Shown here piece by piece: positions 1 through 7,060 of a stretch of DNA of 64,000 nucleotides. Source of the stretch: APNM01 sp040361335 (GTDB lineage Bacteria; Pseudomonadota; Gammaproteobacteria; Nevskiales; Salinisphaeraceae); assembly GCF_040361335.1 (NCBI RefSeq), contig NZ_APNM01000003.1:1-64000 (forward strand), read 5' to 3'. The notes under the pieces are model-generated. The model had not been told where the DNA came from. It ran no database searches and saw nothing but the letters and a program-made list of their open reading frames with translations. Positions within the stretch are counted from its first letter, which is position 1, and every line of letters begins with the position of its first letter. Both the position numbers and the translations under genes were made by a program.

Positions 1-887
1 CACGACGACGGCAACTGCAGCTCGTAGACCCCGAACATCGCCAGGGCCAGGCCCACGAAGATCAGGGCGAACGGCACCAGCGCCCAGGGCGATTGCAGGG
101 CCGCCTGGAGGTTGGCGCCCAGCAGCCCGGCCAGGATGCCGAACACGGTGTAGGCCACGGCCATGGCGATCACGTAGGCCAGGGAGAGCGCCAGGCCGCG
201 CGCGGCCGCGGTGCGGCGGTCGGCACGGCCGGCGTGGGCGCCCACGATCAGTCCCGACAGGATCGGCAGCATCGGCAGGACGCAGGGCGTGAAGGCGAGC
301 AGGAGGCCCAATCCCAGGAAGGTGAGCACGCTCCAGAGCAGGTCGCCGTCCGCCAGACGCGAGGCCAGCCGGTCCTGCTCGGCGACGAACCGTTCGCCGG
401 TGTTGTCGCTGTCGCCGGCCGGCGCCGCTGTGGCGGTCGTCCCGTCCAGGGACAGGGTGCGGGTCTGCGGCGGGTAGCAGAGGCCGGCGTCCGCGCAGCC
501 CTGGTAGCCCACGCGCAATTCAGTGCCCGGCGGCAGCGCGCCGGTCACGGGCAGGGTCACGACCACGCGGTCGCGGTAGGTCTCGACCTCGCCGAAGAAC
601 TCGTCCTGGTGTTTCTCACCGGCCGGAATCGCCGGCTCGCCGAGGGCCGCGTCGCCGGCTTCCGCCAACTCGAACTCGAAAGCGTGCCGGTAGAGGTAGT
701 AGCCGGAGGCGATGTCCCACGCGGCGGCAAGACGACCGTCGCCGGTACGCTCGACGCTCGGCCGGAAGGCTTCGTCCACCGACAGGAAATCGTTACCGCC
801 GCCGCCGAGAAGCCCCCCGCCCGCGGCCGCCGCCAGGGCCGGCCAGAGCAGGCACAGCGCGGCGAGCAGGCGACGGGGTCCGTTCAC
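1..887 (-). CDS. dsbD: Thiol:disulfide interchange protein DsbD, N-terminal part (cut by window edge)
   Basis: DsbD carries electrons from cytoplasmic thioredoxin across the inner membrane to periplasmic disulfide isomerases. The product starts with a signal peptide (RRLLAALCLLWPALAAA), followed by a periplasmic alpha domain with the cysteine motif GCADAGLCYPP near residues 125-135. Transmembrane segments follow, including the family signature FTPCVLPMLPILSG. The C-terminal membrane and thioredoxin-like parts lie beyond base 1. I chose the GTG start at 887, which overlaps the cutA stop (GTGA) and sits directly before the signal peptide. Coupling to cutA is the usual gammaproteobacterial order. 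The family assignment is firm; the exact start is inferred. Confidence 0.93.
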   Translation of the reverse strand, partial: MNGPRRLLAALCLLWPALAAAAGGGLLGGGGNDFLSVDEAFRPSVERTGDGRLAAAWDIASGYYLYRHAFEFELAEAGDAALGEPAIPAGEKHQDEFFGEVETYRDRVVVTLPVTGALPPGTELRVGYQGCADAGLCYPPQTRTLSLDGTTATAAPAGDSDNTGERFVAEQDRLASRLADGDLLWSVLTFLGLGLLLAFTPCVLPMLPILSGLIVGAHAGRADRRTAAARGLALSLAYVIAMAVAYTVFGILAGLLGANLQAALQSPWALVPFALIFVGLALAMFGVYELQLPSS

Positions 888-1210
888 TGCGCGGCGGTTT
901 CGTCGCGTACCCATTGCAGGTAGCTCTCCAGGCCTTCCGTCACGGGCACCGCGACGATCTCCGGCACGTCGTCGGGATGCCGGGCGCGGACCCGCTCCCG
1001 CAGCGCCTCGAAGCGGTCCGCCGCCGTCTTGATCAGCAGCAGCACCTCGTCGTCGATCTCCACCTTGCCCTGCCAGCGATAGACCGATCGCAGTCCCGGC
1101 ACCACGTTCACGCAGGCCGCCAGGTTCGCGTCCACCAGGTCGCGGGCGATGGTTTCCCCGGTGTCCGGGTCCGGACAGGTCACGTACACGATGCGGATGT
1201 CGTCTGCCAT
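884..1210 (-). CDS. cutA: Divalent-cation tolerance protein CutA
   Basis: This small cytoplasmic trimeric protein is linked to copper and divalent-cation tolerance in Escherichia coli, although its biochemical role is unsettled. At 108 residues it has the normal family length. It opens with the typical core strand IRIVYVTCPD, followed by ETIARDLVDANLAACVN and the SVYRWQGKVE segment, and ends in YLQWVRDET. The stop codon overlaps the GTG start of dsbD, so the two are translationally coupled. The upstream 188 bp, shared with the divergent peroxiredoxin gene, should hold its promoter. Confidence 0.95.
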   Translation of the reverse strand: MADDIRIVYVTCPDPDTGETIARDLVDANLAACVNVVPGLRSVYRWQGKVEIDDEVLLLIKTAADRFEALRERVRARHPDDVPEIVAVPVTEGLESYLQWVRDETAAQ

Positions 1211-1309
1211 GGCTCCTCGTCACGGCTTTCGGGCCGTCTCCGTCGCGGTCGGTAGGATCGCACGCGATGATACGCGGCGGACCCACGGGCGTCATCCGTC
1301 GGCCGCCCT

Positions 1310-1372
1310 TTTGATTCAAACGAGTTATTAAGTTCTTATTATTTATTCTTTATGTGTATTAAGTCCGCCTGA
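1310..1372 (+). promoter_or_regulatory. AT-rich putative promoter region between cutA and the peroxiredoxin gene
   Basis: This is a markedly AT-rich stretch in otherwise GC-rich DNA, between divergent genes. It contains TTGATT at 1311-1316 and several TATTAT/TCTTAT-like hexamers at 1334-1342, which could form a sigma70 promoter for the downstream gene. No clear OxyR-type operator was seen. The exact hexamers are uncertain. Confidence 0.45.
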
Positions 1373-1413
1373 TACCATACGCGCCCGCTGCCAGTTCAAT
1401 GAAGGAGGCGATT

Positions 1414-2049
1414 ATGGGTCTGCGACTGGGCGATACCGCTCCCGATTTCGAGGCGGATACCACCGAGGGCCACATCCGGTTTCACGACTGGATCGGCGAC
1501 GGCTGGGCCGTGCTGTTCTCGCATCCGGCCGACTTCACGCCGGTGTGCACCACCGAGCTGGGCGCCACCGCCAAGCTCAAGGAAGAGTTCGCCAAGCGCA
1601 ATACCAAGGTGATCGCCGTTTCCGTCGATTCGGTCGAGGATCACAAGGCCTGGATCGGCGACATCGACGAGACCCAGGGCTGCGCCGTGAACTTCCCCAT
1701 CATCGGCGATACCGACCGCAAGGTCTCCGAGCTGTACGACATGCTCCATCCGGGCGAGGGCGACACCTCGACCGTGCGCTCGGTGTTCCTGATCGATCCC
1801 AACAAGAAGATCCGGATGACGCTCACCTATCCGAAGAGCGCCGGCCGGAACTTCGACGAGATCCTGCGGGTCATCGACTCCATCCAGCTCACCGACGGCT
1901 ACAAGGTGGCCACGCCGGTGAACTGGAAGAACGGCGAGGACGTGATCATCGTGCCGACCCTGTCCGACGAGGAGGCCAAGAAGCACTTCCCGGACGGCTG
2001 GAAGACCCTCAAGCCCTATCTGCGCGTCACCAAGCAGCCGGGCAAGTGA
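1414..2049 (+). CDS. 1-Cys peroxiredoxin (Prx6/AhpC-TSA family)
   Basis: This is a cytoplasmic peroxidase that reduces hydrogen peroxide and organic peroxides through a peroxidatic cysteine. The signature PADFTPVCTTE places that residue at Cys45, and the long C-terminal extension (from about residue 160) marks the Prx6-type 1-Cys class. At 211 residues it has the usual size. An in-frame ATG lies upstream at 1399, but a strong Shine-Dalgarno (GAAGGAGG, 1401-1408) sits inside that extension, five bases before the ATG at 1414, so 1414 is the start. The gene is transcribed alone and followed by a perfect hairpin that begins at its stop codon. The electron donor cannot be read from the sequence. 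Confidence 0.94.
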   Translation: MGLRLGDTAPDFEADTTEGHIRFHDWIGDGWAVLFSHPADFTPVCTTELGATAKLKEEFAKRNTKVIAVSVDSVEDHKAWIGDIDETQGCAVNFPIIGDTDRKVSELYDMLHPGEGDTSTVRSVFLIDPNKKIRMTLTYPKSAGRNFDEILRVIDSIQLTDGYKVATPVNWKNGEDVIIVPTLSDEEAKKHFPDGWKTLKPYLRVTKQPGK

Positions 2050-2112
2050 TTGATTCCCGGTAGACCGGGAATCAATCACCCCGGACGCGGCCGGCAGGCC
2101 GCGATCCGGGGT
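2047..2112 (+). terminator. Two consecutive hairpins behind the peroxiredoxin gene
   Basis: A perfect 14-bp inverted repeat runs from 2047-2060 to 2065-2078 with loop TAGA. Its left arm starts with the TGA stop codon. A second hairpin follows at once (2078-2092 with 2097-2112, loop GGCA, one bulged A). Neither has a T-tract, so they may protect the 3' end of the mRNA or give weak termination. A canonical terminator lies further on at 2247. Confidence 0.5.
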
Positions 2113-2142
2113 CCAGGGGTTAATACCGGCGTGGCTTGGCCA

Positions 2143-2181
2143 CTGGATCCCGGATCACGCCTACGGCGTGTCCGGGATGAC
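2143..2181. repeat. REP-like 39-bp palindrome, copy 1
   Basis: This palindrome has outer arms CTGGATCCCGGA and TCCGGGATGAC and an inner stem CACGCC/GGCGTG. A second copy lies at 62953-62991 in the opposite orientation, with the same outer arms but inner stem AACGGC/GCCGTT. The paired changes keep the hairpin intact. It is a dispersed intergenic repeat of REP type with no coding content. Confidence 0.8.
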
Positions 2182-2246
2182 GAATGGTGAGAGCCTCATG
2201 CCATGCCGGGTCCACGCCGATGCGTTTTCCGGCGACGTTAAGAACG

Positions 2247-2280
2247 GCCCGGCCGGGCAATACGCCCGTCCGGGCTTTTT
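2247..2280 (+). terminator. Rho-independent terminator upstream of ilvD
   Basis: The stem GCCCGGCCGGGC (2247-2258) pairs with GCCCGTCCGGGC (2264-2275) with one mismatch over a five-base loop. TTTTT follows at 2276-2280. It ends plus-strand transcription before ilvD. Confidence 0.75.
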
Positions 2281-2356
2281 GTCGCGCCGGGCATGACCCG
2301 CGACGCCCATCGCGGGCATAATACGCGCCTTTCGCGAAGCGACCCGGAGCCGGGAC

Positions 2357-4054
2357 ATGTCCCAGAAGACCGACAAGAGACGCCGTAGCAGCACCATCAC
2401 CGAGGGGCCGGCGCGCACGCCCAACCGCGCCATGCTGCGCGCCATGGGCTACACCGACGCGGATTTCGGCAAGCCCATCGTGGGCGTGGCCAACGGCTAT
2501 TCCACGATCACGCCCTGCAACATGGGCCTGAACGCCCTCACCGACCGCGCGGTGGCCGCCCTGGAAGGGGCGGGCGCCAAGGCGCAGACCTTCGGCACCA
2601 TCACCGTGTCCGACGGCATCTCCATGGGTACGCCGGGGATGAAGTATTCCCTGGCCTCGCGCGAGGTCATCGCCGACGCCATCGAGACCGCCTGCGAGGC
2701 GGAGTCCATGGACGGCGTGATCGCGCTCGGCGGCTGCGACAAGAACATGCCCGGCGCCATGATCGCCATGGCCCGCATGAACATCCCGGCGATCTTCGTC
2801 TACGGCGGCACCATCAAGCCCGGCAAGCTGGACGGCGAGGATCTCACCGTGGTTTCCGCGTTCGAGGCTGTCGGTCAGTATGCCGCCCACAAGATCGACG
2901 ACGCGCGCCTGAAGAAGGTGGAGTGCAACGCCTGCCCGGGCGCCGGTGCCTGCGGCGGCATGTTCACCGCCAACACCATGTCCTCGGCGTTCGAGGCCAT
3001 GGGCCTGAGCCTGCCGTATTCCTCGACCATGGCGGCCGAGGACGAAGAGAAGGCGGACAGCGCCGCGGCCGCGGCCGAAGCATTGGTGGCGGCGATAGAG
3101 GCCGACATCCGGCCGCGCGACCTGCTGACGCGCGAGGCGTTCGAGAACGCGATCAGCGTGATCATGGCGATGGGCGGTTCGACCAACGCGGTCCTGCATC
3201 TGCTGGCGATCGCGCACGCTGCCGAGGTCGAACTGACCATCGACGACTTCGAGCGCATCCGCGGACGTGTGCCGGTGTTCTGCGATCTCAAGCCGTCCGG
3301 TCGTTTCGTGATCGTGGACCTGCACCGGGCGGGCGGCGTGCCCCAGGTCATGAAGATGCTGCTGGAAGCCGGCCTGCTGCACGGCGATTGCCGCACCGTC
3401 ACCGGCCGGACCCTGGCCGAGGTGCTGGCCGACGTGCCGGCGCGGCCGCCGGCGGGCCAGGAGGTGATCCGGCCCATCGACGATCCGCTATACAAGACCG
3501 GTCATCTCGCCATCCTCAAGGGTAACCTCGCCGAGGAAGGCGGCGTGGCCAAGATCACCGGTCTCAAGAAACCGGCGATCACGGGTCCGGCCCGGGTCTT
3601 CGACTCCGAGGAGGAGGCGATGGCCGCGATCCTGGAGGACCGGATCAAGGCCGGCGACGTGGTGGTGATCCGCTACGAGGGGCCCAAGGGCGGTCCCGGC
3701 ATGCGCGAGATGCTGTCGCCGACCTCGGCCCTGGTCGGCCGCGGTCTGGGCGAGTCGGTCGGCCTGATCACCGACGGCCGTTTCTCCGGCGGCACCTACG
3801 GCATGGTGGTCGGCCACGTCGCGCCCGAGGCGGCGGCCGGCGGCACCATCGCGTTGGTCGAGGAGGGCGACTCGGTGACCATCGACGCCGAGGCCCGGCT
3901 GCTGCAGCTCAACGTCGACGACGCCGAGCTGGCCCGCCGCCGCGAGCGCTGGTCGCCACGCCCGCCGCGCGCCAAGCGTGGCGTGCTGGCCAAGTACGCC
4001 AAGCTGGTGTCCACGGCCAGCAAGGGCGCGGTTACCGACGCCGATCTTTTCTGA
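2357..4054 (+). CDS. ilvD: Dihydroxy-acid dehydratase
   Basis: IlvD catalyses the penultimate common step of isoleucine and valine synthesis, dehydrating 2,3-dihydroxy acids to 2-oxo acids with an iron-sulfur cluster. The 565-residue product matches the short bacterial form. Iron-sulfur and substrate motifs are visible: STITPCN near residue 50, GGCDKNMPG near 130 and CNACPGAGACGGMFTANTM near 195. The ATG at 2357 follows a GGAG-containing leader. It is monocistronic here, between an upstream terminator and a large inverted repeat shared with convergent tatD. ilvA and ilvE of the same pathway lie at 13.4 and 63 kb. Confidence 0.97.
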   Translation: MSQKTDKRRRSSTITEGPARTPNRAMLRAMGYTDADFGKPIVGVANGYSTITPCNMGLNALTDRAVAALEGAGAKAQTFGTITVSDGISMGTPGMKYSLASREVIADAIETACEAESMDGVIALGGCDKNMPGAMIAMARMNIPAIFVYGGTIKPGKLDGEDLTVVSAFEAVGQYAAHKIDDARLKKVECNACPGAGACGGMFTANTMSSAFEAMGLSLPYSSTMAAEDEEKADSAAAAAEALVAAIEADIRPRDLLTREAFENAISVIMAMGGSTNAVLHLLAIAHAAEVELTIDDFERIRGRVPVFCDLKPSGRFVIVDLHRAGGVPQVMKMLLEAGLLHGDCRTVTGRTLAEVLADVPARPPAGQEVIRPIDDPLYKTGHLAILKGNLAEEGGVAKITGLKKPAITGPARVFDSEEEAMAAILEDRIKAGDVVVIRYEGPKGGPGMREMLSPTSALVGRGLGESVGLITDGRFSGGTYGMVVGHVAPEAAAGGTIALVEEGDSVTIDAEARLLQLNVDDAELARRRERWSPRPPRAKRGVLAKYAKLVSTASKGAVTDADLF

Positions 4055-4060
4055 TTGGTG

Positions 4061-4173
4061 AACCACAGAGGCACAGAGCGCACAGAGAAAGAGAACGGTT
4101 ACGAGGCACATGGCCTTCTCAAGGCTCTTAGCCGTTCTTCGAAAGCCTCTGTGTCCTCTGTGTCTCTGTGGTT
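4061..4173. repeat. AACCACAGAG-type large inverted repeat, copy 1
   Basis: The left arm (4061-4087, starting AACCACAGAGGCACAGAG) is nearly the reverse complement of the right arm (4147-4173, ending CTCTGTGGTT). The centre holds a nested inverted repeat, AGAACGG with CCGTTCT. The element fills the space between the convergent 3' ends of ilvD and tatD, so it could act as a bidirectional terminator or RNA-stabilising hairpin. Three further copies lie at 5260, 16153 and 18894. Confidence 0.8.
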
Positions 4174-4178
4174 AGATT

Positions 4179-4973
4179 TTACTTCCCGCGAAGATTGAAG
4201 AAGCGCTCCGCGGTGGCGGTGCTCGCGGCGGCCACCGCTTCCGGCGTCTCGCCGCGCGCCTCGGCGACCGTCGCCAGCACGTAGGGCAGGTTCGCCGGCT
4301 CGTTGCGGCGGGTCTTGGGCCGCGGCCGGATGGTGCGCGGCATCAGGTAGGGGGCGTCCGTCTCCAGCATCAGCCGGTCGGCCGGGATGTCGCGGACCAG
4401 CTCCAGCAGATGCCGGCCGCGGCGCTCGTCGCAGATCCAGCCGGTGATGCCGATGTGGCAATCCAGGTCGAGATAGGCGTAGAGCTCTTCCTTGCCGGCC
4501 GTGAAACAGTGCGCCACCGCCGCCGGCAGGGCGTCGCGGTATGCCTTGAGGATGGGCAGGAAGCGTTCGTGGGCGTCGCGCTGGTGCAGGAACACCGGCA
4601 TGCCGGCCGCCGCCGCGGTCTCGAGCTGTCGCTCGAACACCCGCTCCTGCAGCCGCCGCGGCGACAGGTCCCGGAAGAAATCCAGTCCCATCTCGCCGAG
4701 CGCCACCACGCCCGGTTCGGCGGCCAGCTCGCGCATCTGATCGTAGAGGTCCTCGCCGGCCTCGGCCGCGAGGTGGGGATGGCAGCCGGCGGTCGCGAAC
4801 AGCCGTCCCGGATGGGCCCGGGCCATCGCGGCGGCGGTACGGTTGCTCTCGGGATCGGAGCCGGTCACCACAAGTCGGCCCACGCCGGCCCGGCGGGCGC
4901 GTTCCAGCACGTCCTCGAGGTCGGACGCGAAGCTCTCGTGCGCCAGGTTGGCGCCGATGTCGATCAGGTCCAT
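4179..4973 (-). CDS. tatD: TatD-family metal-dependent DNase
   Basis: This is a cytoplasmic TIM-barrel nuclease of the TatD family, associated with DNA repair and 3'-5' exonuclease activity. The amidohydrolase-like metal ligands are visible: the atypical IDIGANL at the N-terminus, where most relatives have HxH, then ATAGCHPH, ALGEMGLDF, FLHQRDAH, AHCF and LMLETDAPYL. At 264 residues it has the standard length, and its IGANL start matches E. coli TatD rather than YcfH. It is convergent with ilvD. The precise substrate is unknown. Confidence 0.93.
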   Translation of the reverse strand: MDLIDIGANLAHESFASDLEDVLERARRAGVGRLVVTGSDPESNRTAAAMARAHPGRLFATAGCHPHLAAEAGEDLYDQMRELAAEPGVVALGEMGLDFFRDLSPRRLQERVFERQLETAAAAGMPVFLHQRDAHERFLPILKAYRDALPAAVAHCFTAGKEELYAYLDLDCHIGITGWICDERRGRHLLELVRDIPADRLMLETDAPYLMPRTIRPRPKTRRNEPANLPYVLATVAEARGETPEAVAAASTATAERFFNLRGK

Positions 4974-5108
4974 GGCGAAGCGGTTCGTGCGGTCGTGTGA
5001 CGGTGCCCGCGGCCGGCCGGGCCGCGGGAACGCGGGAGTCTACACGATGCGACCGTTGCGCTCAGGGCAGGGTTGCAAAACGACAGCGCTCAACCCGCGT
5101 TCCCTCGC

Positions 5109-5125
5109 GGCGTTTCGTAAACGCC
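5109..5125 (-). terminator. Hairpin separated from its gene by the MITE insertion
   Basis: A perfect 7-bp stem, GGCGTTT/AAACGCC, has loop CGT. If the 452-bp element at 5133-5584 and one target duplication are removed, this hairpin falls about three bases behind the stop codon of the secreted-protein gene that ends at 5586. It therefore probably served as that gene's terminator before the insertion. No T-tract is present. Confidence 0.4.
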
Positions 5126-5212
5126 TTCTCAGAGGGTGTCTATGAAATCAATCGGTATGAGTGAGCCGTCTGGCCAGTAGTCGAATTCCCGCCGGCCAGA
5201 CCGTAGGCTGGA

Positions 5213-5233
5213 AACGCTTCGCTTATCCCGGCC
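5213..5233. repeat. 21-base direct repeat, copy 1
   Basis: This copy begins AACGCTTCGCTTATCCC and is identical to 5525-5545. It is flanked by GTAGGCTGG-like sequence and forms part of a palindromic unit of the type GGCCGGGATAAGCG. Both copies lie inside the MITE-like element. Confidence 0.7.
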
Positions 5234-5259
5234 CACAGGCTTTGGTTGGCGGGATATGA

Positions 5260-5456
5260 AACCACAGAGGCGCATGGAGGCGCGCAGAGGTTTTTGATGG
5301 GGGCTATGGATCCGTGTCCGCAGCAGACTTTCGTGCCGATCCGTATCCAGACAATCCCTGGCCTGATGAATGGTTCCCTGGGCCCCGGATAGCCGCTGGC
5401 GCGGCTTCCGGGGCGACAGTCAAGTCTCTCTGTGTGCCTCCGTGCGCCTCTGTGGT
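5260..5456. repeat. AACCACAGAG-type large inverted repeat, copy 2
   Basis: The left arm (5260-5290, AACCACAGAGGCGCATGG...) pairs with the right arm (5426-5456, ...CCGTGCGCCTCTGTGGT). Between them are about 135 bp with no recognisable gene. This copy is nested inside the MITE-like element, unlike the other three, which lie free between genes. Confidence 0.75.
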
Positions 5457-5524
5457 CAATGCTCTTGCTGGCCGTTTGCCGAGGCGCTTCCCGCCGTCGT
5501 GATCTTCGGCAGGGGAATGCCGGG

Positions 5525-5545
5525 AACGCTTCGCTTATCCCGGCC
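5525..5545. repeat. 21-base direct repeat, copy 2
   Basis: This copy is identical to 5213-5233 and lies in a nearly palindromic context, with GCCGGGA to its left and TCCCGGC at its right end. It is a dispersed repeat inside the MITE-like element. Confidence 0.7.
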
Positions 5546-5585
5546 TACGGTACGCCTTTGCTCGCCACGTTTTGTAGACACCCTC

Positions 5586-6110
5586 TCAGTCGGGGGTACA
5601 GAAGTCGCTGCGCGGCTCGGCGTCGCAGTCGAACTCGGGGTCCTGGTCGTCCACCGAGCCCGGCCCGTCGATGTCGTCGGTGTCGCGGCCGTCGGAGTTG
5701 CTTTCGCCCTCCACCACGGCGTACAGCAGGATGCCCCCGGCGACCGTGAGCGCGATCTTGCCCAGATTGTTCTTGACGAAGTCCAGGGTGCCGCCGTCCT
5801 CGGCGTTCAGCACGAGGTCGCGGCTGACCAGCGGGACGCCGGCGATGCTGACGTGGTCGAAACGGGCGCGACGGAATTCCCAGCGCACCATCGGCGGGGC
5901 GTTCGGGGTGAGCCGCCGCTGCCGTTCGTGGTCGACGCGGAAGCCGTACCGGATGCCCTCGTCACCGGCCGCCGCCGACGGGCCATCGAAGGCATACGAC
6001 AGGTACAGCGAAGCCTGTGGGCCATAGTCCCAGTCGCCGGCGACGGCGGTGCCGGACAGGCCGAGCGTGGCGGCGAGGATCGTCCCCAGGGCCAAGATCG
6101 TGGTGCGCAT
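5586..6110 (-). CDS. Uncharacterised secreted or membrane-anchored protein
   Basis: I do not recognise this 174-residue protein. It has a clear signal peptide (residues 1-24, ending GTAVAG) and an N-terminal region WDYGPQASLYLSYAFDG that looks like an outer-membrane or periplasmic beta-strand segment. A basic, arginine-rich middle and one hydrophobic stretch (about residues 117-135, IALTVAGGILLYAVV) follow. The tail is strongly acidic with two cysteines (FDCDAEPRSDFCTPD). The start is supported by GGGGGAGC directly upstream. The target duplication of the adjacent MITE-like element overlaps its stop codon without changing the reading frame. It is divergent from the SH3-domain gene. Confidence 0.75.
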   Translation of the reverse strand: MRTTILALGTILAATLGLSGTAVAGDWDYGPQASLYLSYAFDGPSAAAGDEGIRYGFRVDHERQRRLTPNAPPMVRWEFRRARFDHVSIAGVPLVSRDLVLNAEDGGTLDFVKNNLGKIALTVAGGILLYAVVEGESNSDGRDTDDIDGPGSVDDQDPEFDCDAEPRSDFCTPD

Positions 6111-6274
6111 GCTCCCCCTCCCTGTGCGGGCCCCGTGCGCGGACGACGGCGTCGGGGCTTAGGCTTATAGTGTTCCAGGCTAGATTAGCGATGCGTGTCG
6201 AGCGAGGCAACCGGCGCGCGGCGCCCGGGCGCTCTGCTAGAATCGCCCGCTTTACGCGAGATTGAGAGCGCCCT

Positions 6275-6943
6275 ATGAGCATCCGCCCGGTCGTCGTCTC
6301 GATGCTGGCCGCCACCGCCCTGTTCGCGGGTTCGGTGCAGGCCGCCACCCGCTACGTGAGCGACGAGCTGTCCATCAACCTGCGCCGGGGCCCCGGCAAC
6401 GAGTACCGCATCACCGAGCTGGTCGAGGCGGGCACCCGCGTGGAGGTGCTGGAACGCGCCGCCGATGGGTGGAGCAAGGTGCGGACCGCCGGCGGCGAGG
6501 AAGGCTACGTGCTGACGCGTTTCCTGTCGGACAGCCCGGCCGCCCGGGACCAGCTCGCGGCGATGAAGAAGCGCGTCGCCGCACTGGAGGAGACCAACGC
6601 CGAGCTCAAGAAGGAACTGGCGCAGGCTTTGGACGGGTCCGAGGAACTGGGCAAGCTCAAGAAGGAACTCGTCGCCGAGAACGAGACGCTGCGCAAGGAG
6701 TTGGCCGAGATTCGCGAGGCCTCATCCAACGCCATCCGTATCAGCAAGGAGAACCAGGAGTTCCGGGAACGGTTGCTGGCCCTGCAGAGCGAGCTGGAAC
6801 AGCTCCGGCACGAGAACAAGGCGCTGCAGAGCCGGCGCGAGGGCATGAAGATCGGGGCCCTGGTGCTGGCCGGGGGTATCCTGATCGGACTGTTGCTGCC
6901 TCTGTTCCGCGGCCGCCGCCGTAGCAGCTGGGACTCCCTTTGA
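6275..6943 (+). CDS. SH3b-domain, coiled-coil, C-terminally anchored protein (YgiM/TIGR04211 type)
   Basis: The 222-residue product has a signal peptide (1-23, ending VQA). A bacterial SH3 domain follows at about 24-88 (INLRRGPGNEYRITELVEAGTRVEVLE), then a long coiled coil at about 92-195 rich in KKEL/EELG heptads. It ends in one transmembrane helix (about 201-217) with a basic tail. This architecture fits periplasmic SH3-and-anchor proteins such as YgiM, which probably contact the cell wall, but function is unproven. The 164-bp upstream region, shared with a divergent gene, contains TTATAGT-like promoter hexamers. Confidence 0.9.
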   Translation: MSIRPVVVSMLAATALFAGSVQAATRYVSDELSINLRRGPGNEYRITELVEAGTRVEVLERAADGWSKVRTAGGEEGYVLTRFLSDSPAARDQLAAMKKRVAALEETNAELKKELAQALDGSEELGKLKKELVAENETLRKELAEIREASSNAIRISKENQEFRERLLALQSELEQLRHENKALQSRREGMKIGALVLAGGILIGLLLPLFRGRRRSSWDSL

Positions 6944-7060
6944 TCAGCGCGGCCATCGGCTGCTTGTGCGGTTGCGACCGGGCCGGTACCGTCTAGCGAC
7001 TCGTTTCAACGACGGTAGCGCCGGCGCGGCCTCAGCGCGGCTCGGGCGACGGATTTCCGC

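Larger units (their letters stand above)
5133..5584. mobile_element. MITE-like element, 452 bp, with terminal inverted repeats and CTCAG target duplication
   Basis: The ends are perfect 10-bp inverted repeats, AGGGTGTCTA and TAGACACCCT, with partial matching for six more bases (TGAAAT versus CAAAAC). Both ends are flanked by the direct repeat CTCAG (5128-5132 and 5585-5589), the expected mark of a transposition event. There is no transposase or convincing coding region inside. The interior instead holds other repeat families (two copies of a 21-base direct repeat and an AACCACAGAG inverted repeat). The rest of the gene-free stretch 4974-5585 shows only the hairpin at 5109. The transposase family is not identified. 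Confidence 0.65.

Noticed and set aside
2878..3500. Open frames in the other five frames across ilvD and across groEL
   Set aside because: They are shadows of strongly conserved genes; codon-position GC bias explains the absence of stops.
5314..5502. Short open frames within the MITE-like element
   Set aside because: They run through repeat arms and show no transposase or other motifs.
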